This document shows, piece after piece, positions 15,939 through 24,196 of a stretch of 64,000 nucleotides of DNA. The notes beneath the pieces were generated by a model that saw only the letters and a list, made by a program, of their open reading frames with translations, was not told the DNA's origin and ran no database searches. The translations under genes were made by a program, and so were the position numbers. The stretch's first letter is position 1, and every line of letters begins with the position of its first letter. Origin of the DNA: Halobacillus halophilus DSM 2266 (lineage in GTDB: Bacteria > Bacillota > Bacilli > Bacillales > Halobacillaceae); assembly GCF_000284515.1 (NCBI RefSeq), contig NC_017668.1, forward strand, positions 3,906,001-3,970,000. Direction: 5' to 3'.

Positions 15939-16832
15939 TTAAACTTTCAGATATTTTCTAATAGACGTAAAGCTTCCCCATAATCCGATAATGACACCCA
16001 TTAAAATGAGCAAAATGGATACTTTCCATATAAACGGGTAGACAGGGAGTAATTCAACGAATAGTGTCGGATATCGGGTCGTAACTTCCTGGAACAAGTA
16101 TCTATATCCAAAGACTACGACAGCGATTGGAATAGCAGATCCTAGCATACCAATTAAGATGCCTTCTACTAAAAATGGCCAGCGAATAAACCAGTTGGTT
16201 GCTCCTACCATTTTCATAATTCCGATTTCTTTTCTTCGTGCCACAATGGTAATACGGATGGTATTCGCAATGAGGAACATGGCTGTGAACAACAGACCTG
16301 CGATTATGGCAAGCCCAATATTACGAGCTAAATCCATCACATTAAAAAGCCGTTGAACGGTTTCTTTGGCATATTCCACCTTCTCAACGTTTTCGAATGA
16401 CTTAATAGACTGAGCCACTTGAATGGTGTCTTCAGGATTTTTTGTTTTGACGATGTACACATCATTTAGCGGGTTCTCATCTTTAAGGGATTCAAATACT
16501 TCTCCTTCTTCTCCCAGACTGTCGATTAACTTTTCCAGTCCTTCTTCCTTGGATTGAAAGGTAACGGTGTCCACTTCGGGGATGTTTTGCAGTTTATCTT
16601 TTAGTTCATTTTGACCCGGCTCTTCAAGTGTTAAGTCCATAAAGACACGGACTTCTACGTTTTCTTCGATTTGAGAGCCTATATGGTTCAAATTAAGGAG
16701 TAATGCAGCGAAGACTCCTACCAGCAGCAGCGTAACCGTTACAGCTGATATAGAAGCTAAGGACATCCAGCGGTTTCTCGTAATATTCTTTACGCCCTCT
16801 TTACCATGTCGTCCAAATGTCTTAAGTTTCAT
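15939..16832 (-). CDS. ftsX: Cell-division ABC permease FtsX
   Basis: A 297-residue FtsX: a basic N-terminus (MKLKTFGRHGKEG), TM1, an extracellular loop (about residues 45-165) that should contact the wall hydrolase, then three C-terminal membrane segments with the MacB/FtsX fold (ARRKEIGIMKMVGATNWFIR). The ATG at 16832 is preferred: RBS AGAGGTGG lies 8 nt upstream and the family normally starts MK-x-R/K. Its usual partner ftsE is not upstream; instead there is a 400-bp non-coding gap and a promoter. FtsE must be encoded elsewhere, or this is a second FtsX copy. Confidence 0.92.
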   Translation of the reverse strand: MKLKTFGRHGKEGVKNITRNRWMSLASISAVTVTLLLVGVFAALLLNLNHIGSQIEENVEVRVFMDLTLEEPGQNELKDKLQNIPEVDTVTFQSKEEGLEKLIDSLGEEGEVFESLKDENPLNDVYIVKTKNPEDTIQVAQSIKSFENVEKVEYAKETVQRLFNVMDLARNIGLAIIAGLLFTAMFLIANTIRITIVARRKEIGIMKMVGATNWFIRWPFLVEGILIGMLGSAIPIAVVVFGYRYLFQEVTTRYPTLFVELLPVYPFIWKVSILLILMGVIIGLWGSFTSIRKYLKV

Positions 16833-17031
16833 CTTTGATGCCACCTCTTACTTCCGAATTGCCGATTTTCTCTCTTTTTTTAAATCGGATGGCTTTCAGG
16901 ACACCGAAAGATAAACGATTGCGATGCTGCTTATCATACAATTTATATCACTTCCTGATTTAAACTCATGATGTAAATCTTCGATGTCTGAAATATGTAG
17001 TCTTACATTTCCGGCTTCTTTTACCTTTCTA

Positions 17032-17040
17032 ATTATAACA
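17032..17040 (-). promoter_or_regulatory. Extended -10 promoter of ftsX
   Basis: On the minus strand TGTTATAAT is a perfect extended -10 element, about 200 bp before ftsX; the -35 region is weak. The 16845-17188 gap otherwise holds only a short hairpin (16862-16888). No ftsE remnant is seen in it. Confidence 0.5.
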
Positions 17041-17188
17041 AACAAGTTCGATAAAAAAAGACAATTTATTATTACATTTGTGTTTCATGCTTTTACATAA
17101 ACGTGACAAAACCAGGGTATTTATGGTCTGTTGCCCAATATTTTGTCGAATGACACATGTATATACATACAAGGTTCAAACCATAACA

Positions 17189-17218
17189 AAAAAGACAACT
17201 CCTTTTGGAATTGTCTTT
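17189..17218 (-). terminator. Terminator after the 93-residue protein gene
   Basis: An imperfect 12-bp stem (AAAGACAA and TTGTCTTT arms) is followed on the minus strand by TTTTTTG. It separates the wall cluster from ftsX. Confidence 0.7.
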
Positions 17219-17240
17219 AATAACTGTATGAAATTCATCA

Positions 17241-17522
17241 TTAATTTTTAAATTGCTTTAATGCTTCAAGTTCACGTTTCAAGCGCGTGTTTTCATTTCG
17301 AATGGCTTCCACATTTTCTGTTTGGCCTTCTACCGGCAAAAGGTTGATTTCATACCAGGCTTTACTCTGCACATCGTTCCCTTCACTCGTTCGTTTGATG
17401 AGAGCTGTTGGGTACATCGTTTTTACTGCATCGATCTCTTTCTGAGATAGCCGAAGCTCTCTAAAATAAACACCTTCACTAAAGGATTCTGACAAAAACT
17501 TGTTGAAGTCATCAGCTGCCAT
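17241..17522 (-). CDS. 93-residue protein with C-terminal coiled coil, unknown function
   Basis: A small soluble protein with a good ribosome site (AAAGGAG, 8 nt before ATG), 57 bp after the racemase gene and before a terminator, so probably the last gene of the wall cluster. Residues about 65-90 (NVEAIRNENTRLKRELEAL) form a short coiled coil. The N-terminal part (FNKFLSESFSEGVYFREL) has no motif I recognise. A link to wall synthesis rests only on position. Confidence 0.6.
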   Translation of the reverse strand: MAADDFNKFLSESFSEGVYFRELRLSQKEIDAVKTMYPTALIKRTSEGNDVQSKAWYEINLLPVEGQTENVEAIRNENTRLKRELEALKQFKN

Positions 17523-17579
17523 GTGCTTCGCTCCTTTATATATTGGTCTTTAAAAACGAGTTCTCCATCTTTCACCGGC

Positions 17580-18290
17580 TTAAGATTGTTGATACACAGA
17601 TTCTTTTACAACGACATTAGCTACTACTTCCATCGGATCCACGAGCGGTACGGGGAGGTGATAAGGTCTCAGTACCAGACCAATCTCCGTACACCCTGAT
17701 ATGATTAATTGGGCGCCGTTATCCAGAAGTTCCTGAGAAGCGTCTTTCAGAAGCTGGAGTGGCTCTCCATCCGTATTCCCGCTCTTTATGCCATTTTCAC
17801 CATAAATGGACTTCATGACCTTTTCATTTTGCGTCACGGGTGTTGGATAGACAATATCCAGGTGATCGAGATACTTTTCAAAAAGACCGGTCTCTAATGT
17901 ACCCGTCGTAGCAAGAACTCCAATTTTAGAAATATCCGGATAGAAACTGCGAATAAACTTTTTCAACTCTAAAAAAGCATTCAGTAATGGATACGAAACC
18001 TCTTTTTGTACGTCTTCTATGAAATAATGGGCGGTCATACACGGAATACAGGCTACCTCAACGTCCAGCTTTTCTAAATTCTTAGCTGCGTGGATCATTT
18101 CGGGTACCGGGTTCTCGCCTCTTCCGGAAATGGCTTCTGTGCGGTCAGGGATCTTTGCATTGCTGTCGATAATGACGCGGAAATGTTCCTGATCCTTTCT
18201 GGCACTGGTTGCTCGGATGATTTTCAGATAACATTCAGCCGTGGCCTCAGGCCCCATGCCTCCAAGTATACCGATTAGTTTGTCGTTCAT
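17580..18290 (-). CDS. racD: Aspartate/glutamate racemase family protein (probable aspartate racemase)
   Basis: A cofactor-independent racemase of 236 residues. Both catalytic cysteines are visible: Cys84 in IPCMTAHYF and Cys200 in SGCTEIGLVL, with the N-terminal GILGGMGPEAT. The position-86 Asn usual in IPCNTAH is Met here, a mild oddity. The aspartate-racemase branch has this GGMGP start. Together with the Mur ligase and ATP-grasp gene upstream, it probably supplies D-aspartate for a peptidoglycan cross-bridge, as RacD does with the D-Asp ligase of Enterococcus faecium. Substrate is inferred from context. AAGGAGG precedes the ATG. Confidence 0.85.
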   Translation of the reverse strand: MNDKLIGILGGMGPEATAECYLKIIRATSARKDQEHFRVIIDSNAKIPDRTEAISGRGENPVPEMIHAAKNLEKLDVEVACIPCMTAHYFIEDVQKEVSYPLLNAFLELKKFIRSFYPDISKIGVLATTGTLETGLFEKYLDHLDIVYPTPVTQNEKVMKSIYGENGIKSGNTDGEPLQLLKDASQELLDNGAQLIISGCTEIGLVLRPYHLPVPLVDPMEVVANVVVKESVYQQS

Positions 18291-18331
18291 GAAATGCCTC
18301 CTTGCGTAAGACCCGAACCTTCCTTTGATGA

Positions 18332-19879
18332 CTATAAGATTCCTGCCACTCTGTTTTTCAGCGGCTTGAATAATTCTTCTTCATCTATTTCTGGTCTCGC
18401 TTTGTTTAGTTGCTCAAGCGCGATTTTTGCTCCTGGGTCCATGCCCTGACATCCAGCTAAGAGTACAACATCGTCTGTTCCTGCTTCTGATAAAGCGTGG
18501 CGGACAGCGTCGTCCAACTCTTTATATAAATGCACCTGGATACCTGCATCATTCATCATTTCCTGGAAGACCCGCAGTTCCTCATTGGTGACCTGGTCTT
18601 TTTCTGTGACATGGGACTCGCTGAGTGTCGCGATTACTTCCTTAATTCCGAGCTTTGGAGCCCATTCCACAATCGCTTTTGCATTCTCACGGTTTACCGT
18701 TACACCACGGCTGCCGCGGATCGCATAAACGAGCTTCAATTGGTTATACTCCATCTGCTGCAATGTGCTTAAGGTAACGTTAATATTGCCGTAGTTAGCA
18801 AAATGGTCATCTAAAATTTTAAAGTCATCTTCAAATACCATTTCAAAACGGCGTTCCACGCCTCCAAAGGACTTCAGCCCTTTTTGAATCGTTGGAATCG
18901 GTACCTCACTCAGTAATCCTGCTGCAATAGCCACCATTGAGTTATAAACGGAATGGTAACCAGGAGTCGATAATTCAATATCAAATTCCTGAGGCTCAAT
19001 TGGTGCCTCTCCTACATATATCGGCTTTCTGACTTCAACTGTAAATTTCGCACGCCCGGTAGACAAGTCAAGGTTCTTACAAATAAGATCCCCATCACCC
19101 GTTTCCACACTAAGCGTGAGCAATTGTGCTTTCGTTTCATCTACAAGAGAAGCCGAATATGGATCATCCAGGTTCAGGATGGCCCATTTATCAGCGCCAG
19201 CTTCTCTGATAAGACTTGCTTTAGCATTAAAGTACTCCTCAAAGGAGCCGTGCAGATCGATATGCTCGCGGCTGATATTATTCAGCGTTACAATATCGAA
19301 ATCCACGCTCCCTACCCTTTTTAAATCGAGGGCGGAAGAAGAAACTTCCATCGTTACGTGAGAGACGTCCTGGTCCCTCATTTGGGCAAAGTAGTGATGG
19401 AGATCCAGCGATTCCGGTGTCGTCAGTTTCGTCGGCTCGGAGTAGTCACCGAATTTAACGACTACTGTTCCTATGAGCCCTGTTTTGACTCCATGCTCTT
19501 CCAGGATCGCATCGGTCATAAAGGATGTAGAGGTTTTCCCATTGGTTGCGGTAATGCCGATCGTTTTCATCGATTGGGACGGATGATGATAGAAAGCGTC
19601 GCTCAGCGCGGCAAGCGCCTGACGGCTATCCTCTACGCGAAACTGAGGAATGTCATTCCATCCTTCTTGATAATCCTCGACCACAATGGCTGTCGCTCCA
19701 TTAGATATAGCTTCTAATATATACGCATGCCCATCCGTTTTAAACCCTTTAATACATACAAAAATGTCTCCCTGCTTCACTTTTCTGGAGTTATAAGCCA
19801 GTCCATGAATATCCAGCTCCTGCTCATTCCAAGCATCTAAAACTTGAATGGATTTCAGCAATTCATATAGTTTAGCCAT
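18332..19879 (-). CDS. murE: Divergent MurE-type Mur ligase
   Basis: A 515-residue Mur ligase with N-terminal UDP-binding domain, P-loop GITATNGKTSTS (about 108-119), the carbamylated-Lys region FNAKASLI (Lys220) and a C-terminal domain. MurE adds the third residue of the stem peptide. The specificity motif DNPR, which selects meso-diaminopimelate, is absent: the equivalent stretch reads LSESHVTEKD (about 419-428). The usual DYAHTPD is also changed (DDHFANYGN). Such changes agree with a diamine other than meso-DAP (L-Orn or L-Lys), or with a second, specialised Mur ligase. Neighbours are the racemase and an ATP-grasp ligase. Confidence 0.8.
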   Translation of the reverse strand: MAKLYELLKSIQVLDAWNEQELDIHGLAYNSRKVKQGDIFVCIKGFKTDGHAYILEAISNGATAIVVEDYQEGWNDIPQFRVEDSRQALAALSDAFYHHPSQSMKTIGITATNGKTSTSFMTDAILEEHGVKTGLIGTVVVKFGDYSEPTKLTTPESLDLHHYFAQMRDQDVSHVTMEVSSSALDLKRVGSVDFDIVTLNNISREHIDLHGSFEEYFNAKASLIREAGADKWAILNLDDPYSASLVDETKAQLLTLSVETGDGDLICKNLDLSTGRAKFTVEVRKPIYVGEAPIEPQEFDIELSTPGYHSVYNSMVAIAAGLLSEVPIPTIQKGLKSFGGVERRFEMVFEDDFKILDDHFANYGNINVTLSTLQQMEYNQLKLVYAIRGSRGVTVNRENAKAIVEWAPKLGIKEVIATLSESHVTEKDQVTNEELRVFQEMMNDAGIQVHLYKELDDAVRHALSEAGTDDVVLLAGCQGMDPGAKIALEQLNKARPEIDEEELFKPLKNRVAGIL

Positions 19880-19981
19880 TCTAATCTACCTTCCCTGCAA
19901 TGTTTTAACCTTATCCGATTATTGCGATCCTTATTTTGTATATGGGTAAGCTTTTTGATGTTTTTTCACAATCTTACTGAA

Positions 19982-21169
19982 TCAGCTTGTTTTCCGTACT
20001 TTTCCAGCCACTAGACCTGCCATTTTCTTTCCGAATGCAAAAGCGGGTTTTGGATCTTTTGCATCCCATATCGCATGGGCCTTTGGACGGAAATAAGATG
20101 CCAGTACTTTTTGAATGGAGAGCTGTCCCGTTTTAACGTATTCACGTACGGCCAGTAAATCTTCGTAAGCATACCAGAAGACCAGATTCATGTCTTTCTC
20201 AACGGCTTTTGGCTCGACCGGGTTCCCGGTAAGCTCCCTGTAAGTAATATAAGGCATGTTGATTCCCGTTTTATATAACAGGCTGTTTAAGTTCGTAATT
20301 CGGACATTAATTTCAATTAAATAGAATTGTCCAGTTTGTTCATCTTTTTTAAATTCAATTTCTGCAAATCCTTTATATTGGATGCCTTCAAGAAACTTCT
20401 TCCCAAGGTCATACAGTTCCGGGACATATTTCTGCTGGGTGTAAACCGAGGCCCCGTAGTTCACAGGGAATTGACGAAGTTTTTGGCAAGTGACCCAGTG
20501 TGTAACCTCTGAATACTGATTTAAGTAGGCGTCGAAGGTGTACATATGATCATCGAAGCCAGGAATAATCCGCTGTACAATCACTTCGATATTTTCTTCT
20601 TTAGCCATATTGACCTTTTCCAGAAGCTCTTCTTCCGTAAAGACTTTAAACAGCTTCCTTCTAAACTTGGACACAAAAGCAGGAGAATCGACCGGTTTAA
20701 CGAGACACGGAAATTGAATCTTTTCCTCTACTTTTTGTAAAAAGTTCTCTTCATCAATATGAACGGTTTCAGGAACCGCTACCCCGTGCTCGGAAGCGAG
20801 CGTATGCAACGTACCTTTGTCCATTATTTTAGTATATAGTCCTTGTTCTTTTTGGGGAATAAGGAAATGTTCCCGTAATTCCATTAAATGCTCGTCTACA
20901 AACTCTACGTAAGGATCAGCTGTAGGAATAAGAACAGGAGTCTTGCTCTGCTGTTTGGAGTAATCAATCAAAAAGGAAAGAAGTCCTTCTGGATCCTTTT
21001 TATAATGAGGAGCGATTAACGCTTCAGAGACATACTTGGACTCAAGTCCATAAGCCCCTTCCCACGAATAATCGACAGCCGCTACGTGCACATCGTGAAT
21101 GCCTAAGCAGCGGATTGTACTCAATCCTATATAATAATTCGCACCTAAAACAACCGCTTTATTATCCAT
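19982..21169 (-). CDS. ATP-grasp ligase, probable D-aspartate-peptidoglycan ligase
   Basis: A 395-residue ATP-grasp carboxylate-amine ligase. The N-terminal pre-ATP domain (AVVLGANYYIGLSTIRCLG) is followed by the ATP-grasp core, with KPVDSP, VQRIIPGFDDHMYTF and the metal-ligand strand FYLIEINVRITNLNS. The architecture is that of Asl, the ligase that attaches D-Asp to the side-chain amine of L-Lys in Enterococcus faecium, whose gene is linked with an aspartate racemase. Here the racemase and a non-DAP-like MurE lie just downstream. I infer that it builds a D-Asp bridge; substrate is not proven. RBS AAGGGGA precedes the ATG. Confidence 0.75.
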   Translation of the reverse strand: MDNKAVVLGANYYIGLSTIRCLGIHDVHVAAVDYSWEGAYGLESKYVSEALIAPHYKKDPEGLLSFLIDYSKQQSKTPVLIPTADPYVEFVDEHLMELREHFLIPQKEQGLYTKIMDKGTLHTLASEHGVAVPETVHIDEENFLQKVEEKIQFPCLVKPVDSPAFVSKFRRKLFKVFTEEELLEKVNMAKEENIEVIVQRIIPGFDDHMYTFDAYLNQYSEVTHWVTCQKLRQFPVNYGASVYTQQKYVPELYDLGKKFLEGIQYKGFAEIEFKKDEQTGQFYLIEINVRITNLNSLLYKTGINMPYITYRELTGNPVEPKAVEKDMNLVFWYAYEDLLAVREYVKTGQLSIQKVLASYFRPKAHAIWDAKDPKPAFAFGKKMAGLVAGKVRKTS

Positions 21170-21410
21170 GAATAATCCCCTTTTTTCAAACGTGACATAA
21201 CATTTATTTCATTAAACTCATTCATAGTTGAGCAAACCCTATTCGCCGAATATCTAAACATATCTATTCTACCATATTATCCAGGCTAACAAAACGAGCA
21301 GCCCTTGATTATGGAAGAAGACCCACCGTTTACCGGAAAGAACATTTGGGAATATATGTATGACCTGGTCCGGTAATATTTGTAAGACATTCAGAATTCC
21401 TTCCTCATGT

Positions 21411-21444
21411 AAAAAAGCGGCCTTTCCCTTTAGGGAGGCCGCTT
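21411..21444 (-). terminator. Terminator of the small membrane-protein gene
   Basis: AAGCGGCC / GGCCGCTT (21415-21422 and 21437-21444) plus an inner TCCC/GGGA stem is followed on the minus strand by six T residues. The gap 21170-21410 shows nothing else definite. Confidence 0.85.
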
Positions 21445-21456
21445 GGACGTAAGCAT

Positions 21457-21618
21457 TTATTTATAGGAATGACTGAAATCAATTTCTGACGGGACTTCTT
21501 CAGCTTGAGCCGGCTCTTTTTGGATCTTCTTAAAGCGATTCGCCACTTTATCCACGGCATATAACACTAGAAACGTAAGAAGGACAGTAAGGGACAGCAT
21601 ATAAAGAGATGTAAGCAT
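21457..21618 (-). CDS. 53-residue membrane protein, unknown function
   Basis: A short frame with AAAGGGGAT as ribosome site (about 9 nt before ATG) and its own terminator 12 bp after the stop. It encodes one N-terminal membrane helix (MLTSLYMLSLTVLLTFLVLY) followed by a soluble, charged tail (DKVANRFKKIQKE, then acidic). Such bitopic peptides are common and rarely assigned. Not recognised as a family. Confidence 0.55.
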   Translation of the reverse strand: MLTSLYMLSLTVLLTFLVLYAVDKVANRFKKIQKEPAQAEEVPSEIDFSHSYK

Positions 21619-21871
21619 AAGCTAATATCCCCTTTCAAATAGTATTTATCAGGATTTATCACTAAATCCTTGTATATAATACCAGAAATCAGGGTCTTGT
21701 AAACCTATATCCGCAAATTCTTACACATACATCTTTTTCCTAGCGTATTTTAAGTCTTCCTATTAATTCCTCTAAATAATATACCCCTCTGCTATACTGA
21801 ATGTACCTCCGTATTATGCAGGCGTTTCCATCCCTGAATAATGACACTTTACTATTAAAGGAGAGATCCTG

Positions 21872-22507
21872 ATGAGAGAGCCAGCAGGCAAGTGCCGCAA
21901 CTGTGATACGTTAATTTATTGTTCAGGTGGATTTTTGGAAGGAGTGGTGAACAATGATCAGACCCTTTGCTGTTTTACTTGTGCAAACCAGACATCCACA
22001 GAAAAACCAACGGTCTCATTACGTTCCTATCATCCAGAATGGCCCGTATTATTCGAACAGGAACAAGAGTTGATAGCAGAATCTTTGGGTGAAAATGCTC
22101 TTGGAATTGAACATATAGGCAGCACTGCCATCCCCGGGTTACAAGCTAAGCCTATTATTGACATTATGGCAGGGATCAGGTCTCTGGCCTCTTACGATTC
22201 ATACATACCGCATTTATCAGCCATTGGATATATGTACGTCCCTAAGCCGGAACTTGTGGAGCGTCGTTTTTTCAAGAAGAAAAAGGAAACGCAGACATTT
22301 CATTTACACCTTTGTGAATTTGGCGGGAAGGAATGGGAAGAAAAACTTCTGTTTCGGGATTACCTGCGCCAGCATCCGGAAGCGATGGAAGAATATAATT
22401 CCCTTAAACAGACACTAGCCATTCGCTATCAAAAAGACCGGCCTTCCTATACGAAAAGTAAGGAACCCTTTATTTCATCCATCATTCAGAAAGCTAAAAA
22501 AAAATAA
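21872..22507 (+). CDS. GrpB-family nucleotidyltransferase-like protein with N-terminal zinc motif
   Basis: A 211-residue protein. The C-terminal 160 residues are a GrpB (UPF0157) domain, a nucleotidyltransferase-like fold, with YHPEWPVLFEQE, GIEHIGSTAIPGL and KPIIDIMAGI. The first 48 residues form an extra unit with cysteines spaced CRNC ... CSGG ... CCFTC, which should bind zinc. GrpB proteins lack a known activity and occur next to CoaE or alone. The zinc-plus-GrpB arrangement is less usual. The ATG follows AAAGGAG by about 9 nt. Single-gene unit. Confidence 0.8.
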   Translation: MREPAGKCRNCDTLIYCSGGFLEGVVNNDQTLCCFTCANQTSTEKPTVSLRSYHPEWPVLFEQEQELIAESLGENALGIEHIGSTAIPGLQAKPIIDIMAGIRSLASYDSYIPHLSAIGYMYVPKPELVERRFFKKKKETQTFHLHLCEFGGKEWEEKLLFRDYLRQHPEAMEEYNSLKQTLAIRYQKDRPSYTKSKEPFISSIIQKAKKK

Positions 22508-22547
22508 AGCACCCAAACCCTGGACGGATATGGATGCTCGTTATCAT

Positions 22548-23906
22548 TTACTGGTTTCCTAAACGGGTATAATAATTAGCAGCAGTTTCGATCCCTTTGG
22601 TAAAGTTCTCCAAGTGAAAATGTTCATTCGGAGCATGAAGATTTTCAGAAGGAAGTCCAAAGCCCATGAGTACAACAGGAGCCTTTAAGACGCTTGCAAA
22701 CACTTCAACAATGGGAATCGATCCTCCTTCTTTAGGGAAAAGCGGACGAACGCCGTACACTTCTTCATATGCATCCGCTGCCGTTTGGATATAGGCATCT
22801 TTAGAATCAATAGCCACCGGATCTGCCTGAATCAATTGCTCCGTTTCGATTCGGGCTCCAGCAGGCTTATGAGTCTGAAGATGACTCTGAATAGCTTCAT
22901 AAACCGCCTGAGGATTCTGGTCGCCTACTAAGCGGCAGCTGATTTTGGCACTGGCCTGATTGGGCACAATAGTTTTTAACCCTTCTCCCTGAAAACCGCC
23001 TGTAATCCCGTTGATCTCAAGCGTCGGACGTATACCTACACGCTCCTGGAAAGTAAACCCTTCTTCACCAAAAAAGGTTTCTAGTCCAAGTTCTCTTTTT
23101 ATTTTTTCATTATTAAATGGAACTTGCGCAACTTCTTCTCTTAAATCCTCAGTAGCTTCAGGAACACCCTCATAAAAACCTTCTACAGCGATTTTTCCTG
23201 TGTCATCATGAAGGCTGTCCATTAGAGAAACAAGGGCGTGAATCGAGTTGGGTACAGCTCCCCCGTAGGAGCCGGAATGTAAGTCAGTATTTGCTGTGTT
23301 TACTTTTACTTCCATCGCAAGGGCTCCGCGAAGCGAAGTGCAGATGGCCGGCTGTCCTTTTTCAATAAAAGTTGTATCGCTGATGACGACAGCATCTGCA
23401 GTCAGCTTTTCTTCATGATCCCTTATAAAAGGAGAAAGGTTAGGGCTCGCAACTTCCTCTTCTCCCTCGATACAAAACTTGACATTAACCGGGAGCGTGC
23501 CGTTTTCTTTCATGAGAAGCTCCATCGCTTTAATATGAAGGAACAATTGCCCCTTATCATCCGTTGCTCCGCGGGCATAAATTTTCCCATCACGGACCAC
23601 TGGCTCAAATGGAGGCGTTTCCCACAATTCAAGAGGGTCTTCGGGCTGGACATCGTAATGACCGTAAATAAGGACCGTAGGCTTGTTCTCCGCCTGGAGC
23701 CAATCCCCATATACAATAGGATGACCTTTCGTCTGAATGACCTCTACATTTTCCATACCGGCTTTCTTTAGAGCTTCAGCTACCCAATCGGCTCCCCTAT
23801 TTACATCTTCTTTACGGTCAGGTAAGGAAGATATGCTCGGGATCTTTAAGAAATCTTTTAGTTCCTCTATAAATGAATCCTTATGTAATTCCACCTGTTC
23901 TTTCAC
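22548..23906 (-). CDS. M20-family metallo-dipeptidase
   Basis: A 452-residue zinc peptidase of the M20 family (CPG2/DapE-like, dipeptidase subgroup). Metal-binding residues appear in order: His in GHYDVQPE, bridging Asp in GATDDKG, Glu pair in EGEEEVAS, Asp in VISDTT and the final His in LHAPNEHF. The large lid domain between about residues 190 and 330 contains DLHSGSYGG. Likely role is cytoplasmic cleavage of dipeptides or N-acyl amino acids. The closest named group cannot be set from sequence alone. Its upstream region contains a good ribosome site (AAGGAGG). Confidence 0.88.
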   Translation of the reverse strand: MKEQVELHKDSFIEELKDFLKIPSISSLPDRKEDVNRGADWVAEALKKAGMENVEVIQTKGHPIVYGDWLQAENKPTVLIYGHYDVQPEDPLELWETPPFEPVVRDGKIYARGATDDKGQLFLHIKAMELLMKENGTLPVNVKFCIEGEEEVASPNLSPFIRDHEEKLTADAVVISDTTFIEKGQPAICTSLRGALAMEVKVNTANTDLHSGSYGGAVPNSIHALVSLMDSLHDDTGKIAVEGFYEGVPEATEDLREEVAQVPFNNEKIKRELGLETFFGEEGFTFQERVGIRPTLEINGITGGFQGEGLKTIVPNQASAKISCRLVGDQNPQAVYEAIQSHLQTHKPAGARIETEQLIQADPVAIDSKDAYIQTAADAYEEVYGVRPLFPKEGGSIPIVEVFASVLKAPVVLMGFGLPSENLHAPNEHFHLENFTKGIETAANYYTRLGNQ

Positions 23907-23943
23907 GATAAAAACCCTCCTTAAGATTATACGTATTAGTATA

Positions 23944-23974
23944 ACGAAAAACTCACCTTAAGAAAGGTGAGTTT
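23944..23974 (-). terminator. Terminator of the 22-residue peptide gene
   Basis: AAACTCACCTT / AAGGTGAGTTT forms an 11-bp stem with a 4-nt loop; on the minus strand it runs on into TTTTCG. It lies about 20 bp after the peptide stop. Confidence 0.72.
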
Positions 23975-23992
23975 GATGAATAAATAATTAAA

Positions 23993-24061
23993 TTATAGCA
24001 ATGAAATGATAAAACCAATAACCACAATAAGACCAATAATCATTAGAATCGTACGTAACAT
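23993..24061 (-). CDS. 22-residue hydrophobic peptide
   Basis: MLRTI followed by a single hydrophobic stretch to the end (LIVVIGFIISLL). It has a clear ribosome site (AAGAGGTG, 5 nt before ATG) and its own terminator directly downstream, so it is a self-contained expressed unit in about 120 bp. It resembles tiny membrane peptides that regulate transporters or respiration, or a type I toxin-like peptide; neither is shown. I did not find an antisense RNA promoter. Confidence 0.5.
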   Translation of the reverse strand: MLRTILMIIGLIVVIGFIISLL

Positions 24062-24152
24062 AAAAACACCTCTTCACTTTAGGATTATGTATATGACTAT
24101 TCCTTATTTTGGACAAGTTAAAACAATCCATTCTGCTTATTTTTATTATAGT

Positions 24153-24187
24153 AAAAAAAGACTGGCCCATCGGGGTCAGTCTTTTTT
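24153..24187. terminator. Terminator of the catalase gene
   Basis: A 15-bp stem (AAAAAAGACTGGCCC with GGGTCAGTCTTTTTT, one G-T pair) lies 10 bp after the catalase stop, with A and T runs at both ends. Confidence 0.85.
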
Positions 24188-24196
24188 ATCTCCTTC

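Noticed and set aside
16845-17240. Remnant of ftsE upstream of ftsX
   Set aside because: No ABC ATPase motif or long frame is present in any frame of this gap; only a promoter and a short hairpin are seen.
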